From NCBI GenBank assembly GCA_943788005.1, contig CALSOP010000001.1:124001-188000 (forward strand): 64,000 nt of DNA, read 5' to 3'. The notes beneath the pieces were generated by a model, which had not been told where the DNA came from, did not search any database, and saw nothing but the letters and a program-made list of their open reading frames with translations. Within the stretch, counting starts at the first letter, position 1; each line of letters starts with the position of its first letter. The translations under genes and the position numbers were made by a program. Shown in pieces: positions 59,106 to 64,000 of this stretch. This stretch comes from an uncultured Gammaproteobacteria bacterium (GTDB lineage Bacteria > Pseudomonadota > Gammaproteobacteria > Eutrophobiales > Eutrophobiaceae).

Positions 59106-59305
59106 TTATGTTTATTCCCATTCTACTATAATTGCAAGCGTCATATTTTCTTTGAACAGACGTGCACTATAACAATATTTTTCTTGCTGCTTAAGGCTAT
59201 CAGTAAGTTATTAACTTTATTTGTATAGTACAATCCTGTCTTGATTAAAACAGTACCTTTTTATTACATCAGCAATAACAATCTCCATCATAGGCCGACC
59301 CCTGA

Positions 59306-61420
59306 ATGAAGCGCGCGCATGCGATTTTAAAAACCACTTTTGGTTACGAACAGTTCCGCCATCATCAAGAAGATATTATTCGGGAAATACTGAATAGCAA
59401 TGATGCCCTTGTTTTAATGCCTACCGGTGGTGGCAAGTCTTTATGCTATCAGATCCCAGCATTGGTACTCGATGGCACAGCTATTGTGATATCACCTTTG
59501 ATAGCCCTGATGCAGGATCAAGTTGATGCCTTAAAACAACTTGACGCCAAAGCTGCCTATCTAAACTCCAGTATGAGTCATGAAGAAGCGCAAGCAGTAG
59601 AACAGCAGCTAATCAATAACGAACTTGATATTGTCTATGTTGCACCGGAAAGATTATTGACCAATCATATGTTGTTTCTACTAGATCGCTGTCAGGTCTC
59701 TTTATTCGCAATCGACGAAGCGCATTGTGTATCGCAATGGGGTCATGACTTTCGTCCAGAATATCAACGGCTGAAAATTTTACATGAACGCTATCCTGAT
59801 ATTCCGCGAATTGCACTGACGGCAACAGCTGATCAACGTACGCGTGAAGAGATTATTTCTCAACTACAATTGGAAGAAGCCAAAGTATACGTTAATAGTT
59901 TTGATCGACCGAATATTACCTATGCTATCTCGGAAGGGAATAATCCTAAAAATAGATTATGGCGGTTCCTTGAAGAGAATCATAAAAACGATGCAGGGAT
60001 TGTTTACTGTCTATCGCGTAAGAGTGTCGAAGCTATAGCTGAATGGTTAAGCGATCAAGGACGGATAGCATTACCTTATCATGCAGGCTTGACTCAAGAG
60101 ATACGACAAGCAAACCAACAACGATTTTTACGCGAGGACAGTGTCATTATTGTCGCGACAATAGCCTTCGGTATGGGGATTGATAAACCGGATGTCCGCT
60201 TTGTTGCTCATCTAAACCTACCAAAAAGTATAGAGGCCTATTACCAAGAAACAGGGCGTGGTGGTCGCGATGGCGAACCGGCCAATGCCTGGATGGCGTA
60301 TGGTTTAAAAGACGTGATTACCTTGCGGCAATTTATGTTGAACTCTAATGCCGATGAAATTCATAAACGCGTTGAACATCACAAACTTGAATCGATGCTC
60401 GGGCTTTGTGAACTCATTACTTGCCGACGCCATGCCTTGCTCGAATATTTTGATGAAGCTTCTAACGAAAAATGTGGAGCATGTGACAATTGTCTTAGCC
60501 CACCGGAAAAATGGGATGCGACTGAATCAGCACAAAAAGCATTATCCGCAATATATCGAACAGAACAACGCTTTGGTGTGAATTATATCGTTGATATTTT
60601 GATGGGAAAAAATGATGATCGTATCCAACGAAATAGACACGACCAACTTAGTACCTTTGCTATTGGTAAAGATTTATCAACTACAGAATGGCGTAGTGTT
60701 TTCAGACAATTAATAGCCTTAGGTTATATTGACATCGATATGGAACGGCATGGCGCATTACGCCTCACTGAAAAATGTCGACCCATATTGCGCGGGGAAC
60801 AACAACTAGACTTGAGAAAACAATCCAAAGAAGAAAAAATCACTAGAGAAGCAAAACAAAAATCTGTTGTCCGCCCACAAGATCAAACCTTATGGGACGC
60901 CTTACGATCCTTACGCTCAACATTAGCAGATGAAGCTGGCGTACCACCCTATGTCATCTTTCACGATGCGACCTTACAAGAAATGGTGAAGAAAAGGCCA
61001 ACATCTTCTGACAGCATGCTCCGCATCTCGGGTATAGGAGAACAAAAACTCCAACGTTATGGACAGCAATTTCTCAGGGAAATTACTAAACACCCACTTC
61101 CTGCACTTCTCGACAATAACCTAAGCAAAACGATTAATGAAACATTGATGCTCTATCAGCAAGATATCAGTATTGAAAAAATTGCAGAACAAAGAGATAA
61201 AAACATAAGCACTATTTACATGCATCTCGCCGATGCTATTGAAATAGGGTTGCTAGATGTCCGTGAGGTTATCGATCTGGATGACGGAGCATACGATGAG
61301 ATTGTCTATACCATCGAAACAATGGAAGATCAGGCTAAAAATCGACTCAAACCACTATATGAAGCCTTAAATGAAGAATACGACTATGGCGTTTTGCGGT
61401 GTGTACAAGCATCTATTTGA
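59306..61420 (+). CDS. recQ: ATP-dependent DNA helicase RecQ
   Basis: RecQ is a 3'-5' helicase in recombination and repair. The protein is 704 aa, longer than E. coli RecQ (609). Motif [56 protein letters not shown] and the zinc site [15 protein letters not shown] with CGACDNC are intact, followed by the winged-helix RQC domain and HRDC ([20 protein letters not shown]). The extra C-terminal 100 residues ([20 protein letters not shown] ... [16 protein letters not shown]) form an added HTH_40-like domain found in longer RecQ proteins. Confidence 0.95.
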   Translation: MKRAHAILKTTFGYEQFRHHQEDIIREILNSNDALVLMPTGGGKSLCYQIPALVLDGTAIVISPLIALMQDQVDALKQLDAKAAYLNSSMSHEEAQAVEQQLINNELDIVYVAPERLLTNHMLFLLDRCQVSLFAIDEAHCVSQWGHDFRPEYQRLKILHERYPDIPRIALTATADQRTREEIISQLQLEEAKVYVNSFDRPNITYAISEGNNPKNRLWRFLEENHKNDAGIVYCLSRKSVEAIAEWLSDQGRIALPYHAGLTQEIRQANQQRFLREDSVIIVATIAFGMGIDKPDVRFVAHLNLPKSIEAYYQETGRGGRDGEPANAWMAYGLKDVITLRQFMLNSNADEIHKRVEHHKLESMLGLCELITCRRHALLEYFDEASNEKCGACDNCLSPPEKWDATESAQKALSAIYRTEQRFGVNYIVDILMGKNDDRIQRNRHDQLSTFAIGKDLSTTEWRSVFRQLIALGYIDIDMERHGALRLTEKCRPILRGEQQLDLRKQSKEEKITREAKQKSVVRPQDQTLWDALRSLRSTLADEAGVPPYVIFHDATLQEMVKKRPTSSDSMLRISGIGEQKLQRYGQQFLREITKHPLPALLDNNLSKTINETLMLYQQDISIEKIAEQRDKNISTIYMHLADAIEIGLLDVREVIDLDDGAYDEIVYTIETMEDQAKNRLKPLYEALNEEYDYGVLRCVQASI

Positions 61421-61714
61421 TATTGAATAGCATCATCTAAGGCTTAATCTATCATAGTCAATCGGTTTGGATGTTAACGCTAATCAGCGATGATTTTTCT
61501 ATAATAGTCTTAGTTATATCTTTAATAGAAACCTTGCAATAAACTCAATAAATAATATTTTTTATAATTAAATCAATTATTTAAAAATATACAGACACCT
61601 TGATTTATCTGGCATGATGTTCTATCTTTTATAGTGAATGACGTGAATTTAGCTTTATAAATGTACTCTGAATATAAGTAAAATAAACAAGTGATTAATT
61701 AGGAGGTTTATAGC

Positions 61715-62044
61715 ATGGCTAATGTAAAACTGATTATTCAATACCCTCATCCACTTGATGTTTACGCTTTTGATCATAGTTATAAGGAGGAGCATATGCC
61801 TCTAGTAACTGAAAAACTGGATGGCAAGACAAAGATCGTGACAACAACGGCATTACCCCATGCCCATCACATACTTCCAGCATATCATCGTACCTCCGAA
61901 ATATATTTTCCTACAATGGATACATTGCTTGCCAGTACACAATCAGATGCTGGAAAAGAAGTCTTGGCGCATGCCGCTGAAATTTCAACAGGTGGCGCAC
62001 CAAATTTTATTATTGCAGAAGAAGAGGATGTGATTGAGTTCTAA
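61715..62044 (+). CDS. EthD-family protein
   Basis: A 109-aa protein of the EthD/dimeric alpha-beta barrel type (VKLIIQYPHPLDVYAFDHSY, KEEHMPLVTEKL, then EIYFPTMDTLLASTQSDAGK), with the family's histidine (EEHMPL). EthD-like proteins are small stress- or ether-degradation-linked proteins without a settled reaction. A full AGGAGGT lies seven bases before the ATG. The 294 bases before it contain no gene and no clear terminator or promoter. Confidence 0.85.
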   Translation: MANVKLIIQYPHPLDVYAFDHSYKEEHMPLVTEKLDGKTKIVTTTALPHAHHILPAYHRTSEIYFPTMDTLLASTQSDAGKEVLAHAAEISTGGAPNFIIAEEEDVIEF

Positions 62045-62087
62045 TTCAATCGGTAAGTTGTAATTTATTGTTAATTACTTTTAGGTT

Positions 62088-63437
62088 TTAAAGTAACTTT
62101 TCTACTACTTCACTAACTTTTATTGAAAGCTGATCAACCAATGTCTGAACTTGTTGTTGGTTTTCACCTTCAACCATAACCCTGACTAAAGGTTCGGTAC
62201 CCGAAGGTCTTAGCACTACTCGTCCCGAATCGCCGAGTGTGTTTTCTGCATCCTTGATGGCATTATTAATTTCATTATTAGAAGTAATATCAATTTTCTT
62301 TTTAAGTTTTACATTTTTCATTATTTGTGGAAATTTTTTGATATTACCAACTAACTCTGATAATTTTTTCTCTGTTACTTTCATAGCCTCTAGTACTTGT
62401 AGTGCAGCTATGATTCCATCTCCTGTTGTCGTACGATCAAGGTTAATAATATGACCCGATGTTTCTCCGCCCAAGACCAGATTTTCTTTCAGTAATAACT
62501 CCATAACATAACGGTCGCCAACTGAAGCCCTTAAAAAATCCAACTGTAAATCTTGTATCGCGTGTTCCAGACCCAGGTTACTCATCACTGTACCAACAAC
62601 GGCACCATTTAATTTTTCCGTATCTAACTGCGCAATTGCATAAAGAATATCATCTCCGTCAATAACATTTCCCTGTTCGTCTACCATTATTAAGCGATCA
62701 CCATCACCGTCCAGTGCTATGCCGACATCAGCGCGTGACTCTTTCACCACAGCTTGTAATGCTGCGGGAGATGTCGCACCACACTCCTCATTAATATTCA
62801 GCCCGTCTGGTGTTGCTGCATGGAGAAATACTTCTGCGCCTAATTCTTCAAAGACTTTCGGTGCAATGTGATAGGTTGCGCCATTGGCGCAATCGACAGC
62901 AATTCTTAGTCCGTTAAAATCAACATCATTATGCAGCTTTGATTTACAAAACTCGATGTAACGTCTCGGTGCGTCTGTAATGCGTCGCGCCTTACCAAGA
63001 TGACGTGAATGCACGGTTTCCATTGGTAAATTTAATTCATATTCAATTTCATGCTCAACTTGATCGGGTAATTTAGTACCGTCACCTGAAAAGAATTTAA
63101 TTCCATTATCATAGAATGGATTATGTGACGCGCTGATCACAATGCCTGCTTGCGCTCGCGTATTCTTAGTTAAGTAGGCGATACCTGGGGTTGGCATAGG
63201 ACCTAGCAAGCGAATATCAACACCTGCCGCAGATAGGCCTGCCTCAAGCGCTGATTCAAACATATAACCTGATATTCTCGTATCTTTACCTATCAAGACA
63301 GGGCCATTGCCCTTTTTTGCAAGCACACGCCCTGCAGCCCAACCGAGCTTCATAATAAAGTCAGGAGTAATCACGCCCTCGCCGACAATACCGCGGATGC
63401 CATCGGTACCGAAATATTTTCTACTGTTGGTATTAAT
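62088..63437 (-). CDS. glmM: Phosphoglucosamine mutase (apparent ATT start)
   Basis: GlmM converts glucosamine-6-phosphate to glucosamine-1-phosphate for peptidoglycan and LPS. The active serine is in [15 protein letters not shown], the metal site in [14 protein letters not shown], and the phosphate loop in [15 protein letters not shown]. The track starts at an internal GTG (63374). In the same frame [16 protein letters not shown] lies upstream, which every GlmM has, and the frame is open to a TGA. The only codon that gives a normal N-terminus is ATT at 63437 ([10 protein letters not shown]), 449 aa. No ATG, GTG or TTG exists there. folP is missing upstream, and the ftsH terminator is only 48 bases away. 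Confidence 0.9.
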   Translation of the reverse strand: MNTNSRKYFGTDGIRGIVGEGVITPDFIMKLGWAAGRVLAKKGNGPVLIGKDTRISGYMFESALEAGLSAAGVDIRLLGPMPTPGIAYLTKNTRAQAGIVISASHNPFYDNGIKFFSGDGTKLPDQVEHEIEYELNLPMETVHSRHLGKARRITDAPRRYIEFCKSKLHNDVDFNGLRIAVDCANGATYHIAPKVFEELGAEVFLHAATPDGLNINEECGATSPAALQAVVKESRADVGIALDGDGDRLIMVDEQGNVIDGDDILYAIAQLDTEKLNGAVVGTVMSNLGLEHAIQDLQLDFLRASVGDRYVMELLLKENLVLGGETSGHIINLDRTTTGDGIIAALQVLEAMKVTEKKLSELVGNIKKFPQIMKNVKLKKKIDITSNNEINNAIKDAENTLGDSGRVVLRPSGTEPLVRVMVEGENQQQVQTLVDQLSIKVSEVVEKLL

Positions 63438-63484
63438 CGTGATTCACTTATCGATTAGGTTATAGATAACACTATTGTGCGGAT

Positions 63485-63525
63485 AAAAACAAAACCTGTG
63501 AAGTAAAAAATTACTCCACAGGTTT
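63485..63525 (-). terminator. Terminator after ftsH
   Basis: On the minus strand AAACCTGTGGAGTA pairs with TACTTCACAGGTTT (one G-U pair) around an ATTTTT loop and is followed by TGTTTTT. It separates ftsH from glmM, so glmM needs a promoter within the remaining 48 bases or read-through. Confidence 0.88.
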
Positions 63526-63534
63526 GCAATTGTA

Positions 63535-64000
63535 TTATGCAGGTTTTGCTGGTGGTTCACTCGATGGAGCATCATCTTCTTTAGAAGATTTTGCTTTAGT
63601 TTTGCTCTTTTTCTTCGCAGAAGTAGAACCATCATCATCACTATCATCCCAGCCTGATGGTGGTCTGGGTGTTTTACCTTCCATCAAATCATCGATCTGA
63701 TCAGAGTCTATAGTCTCATACTTAATCAATGCTTCGGCCATCGTATGGAGTATAGCTTCATTTTCTTTCAGAATTTTCTCTGAGCGAGCATAGTTCTTGT
63801 CAACAATAGAACGGATTTCTTCATCGATAGTATGTGATGTTTCGTCTGAAATAGCCTTATGCTGCGTCACCGAGTGACCCAAAAAGACTTCACCGTCTTC
63901 TTCGCTGTAAGTCAAAGGACCCAGCTTTTCTGACAAACCCCATTTAGTGACCATATTACGTGCAAGCAATGTCGCTCGTTCAATATCGTTACTTGCTCCG
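63535..64000 (-). CDS. ftsH: ATP-dependent zinc metalloprotease FtsH, C-terminal part (5' end outside window)
   Basis: FtsH degrades membrane and regulatory proteins. The frame is open to the window edge ([21 protein letters not shown]), so the track's ATG start is internal. Present are the end of the peptidase domain ([39 protein letters not shown]), the helical tail and a hydrophilic low-complexity end rich in Asp, Ser and Lys ([20 protein letters not shown]). The AAA and HEXXH motifs lie outside. It precedes glmM on the same strand, where folP would normally intervene. Confidence 0.95.
   Translation of the reverse strand, partial: GASNDIERATLLARNMVTKWGLSEKLGPLTYSEEDGEVFLGHSVTQHKAISDETSHTIDEEIRSIVDKNYARSEKILKENEAILHTMAEALIKYETIDSDQIDDLMEGKTPRPPSGWDDSDDDGSTSAKKKSKTKAKSSKEDDAPSSEPPAKPA

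Noticed and set aside
59240-59260. CTGT...ACAG before recQ as a LexA box
   Set aside because: The spacing is ten bases, not the eight of the CTGT-N8-ACAG consensus, and the inner bases do not fit.
61421-61714. A small RNA or promoter in the gap between recQ and the EthD gene
   Set aside because: The gap is AT-rich, but no stable hairpin with a T-run and no convincing -35/-10 pair could be found by eye.

Overview
The window looks like an AT-rich gammaproteobacterial chromosome. The clearest lineage signal is the minus-strand block purF-cvpA-dedD-folC-accD-trpA-trpB-trpF-truA-fimV-asd-leuB, a gene order typical of Gammaproteobacteria outside the enterics. Supporting signals are the rnfE-nth pair, mpl, a phaR/phasin pair, a sucAB-lpd operon and dapC-dapD-yffB. 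No rRNA, tRNA, prophage or CRISPR array was seen. IS copies, gene remnants and missing operon members (folP, rimK, most of rnf, dapE, tad genes) give an impression of a genome that is shedding genes, possibly host-associated. That is inference; the genus cannot be named from this sequence.

Layout. 1-1.6 kb: htpG, interrupted by two frameshifts. 1.8-10.4 kb: two apparently identical IS3-type elements in direct orientation, enclosing mutS, a two-gene ABC exporter and fdxA. The elements cut a Flp-type pilin and a TadE-like gene on one side and a PP2C phosphatase on the other. 10.4-11.7 kb: phosphatase remnant plus an FHA protein. 11.7-17.4 kb, minus strand: an Mla/MCE lipid-transport operon (PqiC-like lipoprotein, MlaD, MlaF, MlaE, STAS protein) running straight on from an RsbW-like kinase and a GAF-SpoIIE phosphatase. 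This is a complete partner-switching module attached to a lipid transporter and is the most system-like feature of the window. 17.5-28.7 kb: nth with an orphan rnfE, a FAA hydrolase, LON-domain protein, mpl, a K+ channel with zinc-ribbon tail, nspC, rppH, a HAD phosphatase, mdh and gltA. 29-37.5 kb: sucA-sucB-lpdA, then a PHA block (thiolase, phaR, phasin) with overlapping FNR-type boxes and a probable PhaR operator.

37.5-49.8 kb is the purF-to-fimV block, all intact, with a 63-aa HTH-like protein between trpB and trpA. 49.8-56.0 kb is very different: a FimV-like mini-gene, asd, leuB, an EamA transporter, dapC, dapD and yffB all carry frameshifts, while the protein sequence on each side of each break stays well conserved. 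Because asd, dapC and dapD are needed for peptidoglycan precursors, a local loss of consensus quality is the simplest explanation. 56-64 kb is clean again: a protease gene followed by the last 35 codons of a lost aspartoacylase gene, a LysR regulator, two small genes, a DyP peroxidase, recQ, an EthD-family protein, glmM with an apparent ATT start, and the 3' part of ftsH.

How the genes fit together: central carbon flow (gltA, mdh, sucAB-lpd) sits beside acetyl-CoA storage as PHA. Lysine/DAP, leucine and tryptophan biosynthesis share the second half with fatty-acid (accD), folate (folC) and purine (purF) genes. Envelope maintenance is represented by Mla, mpl, glmM, fimV and dedD.
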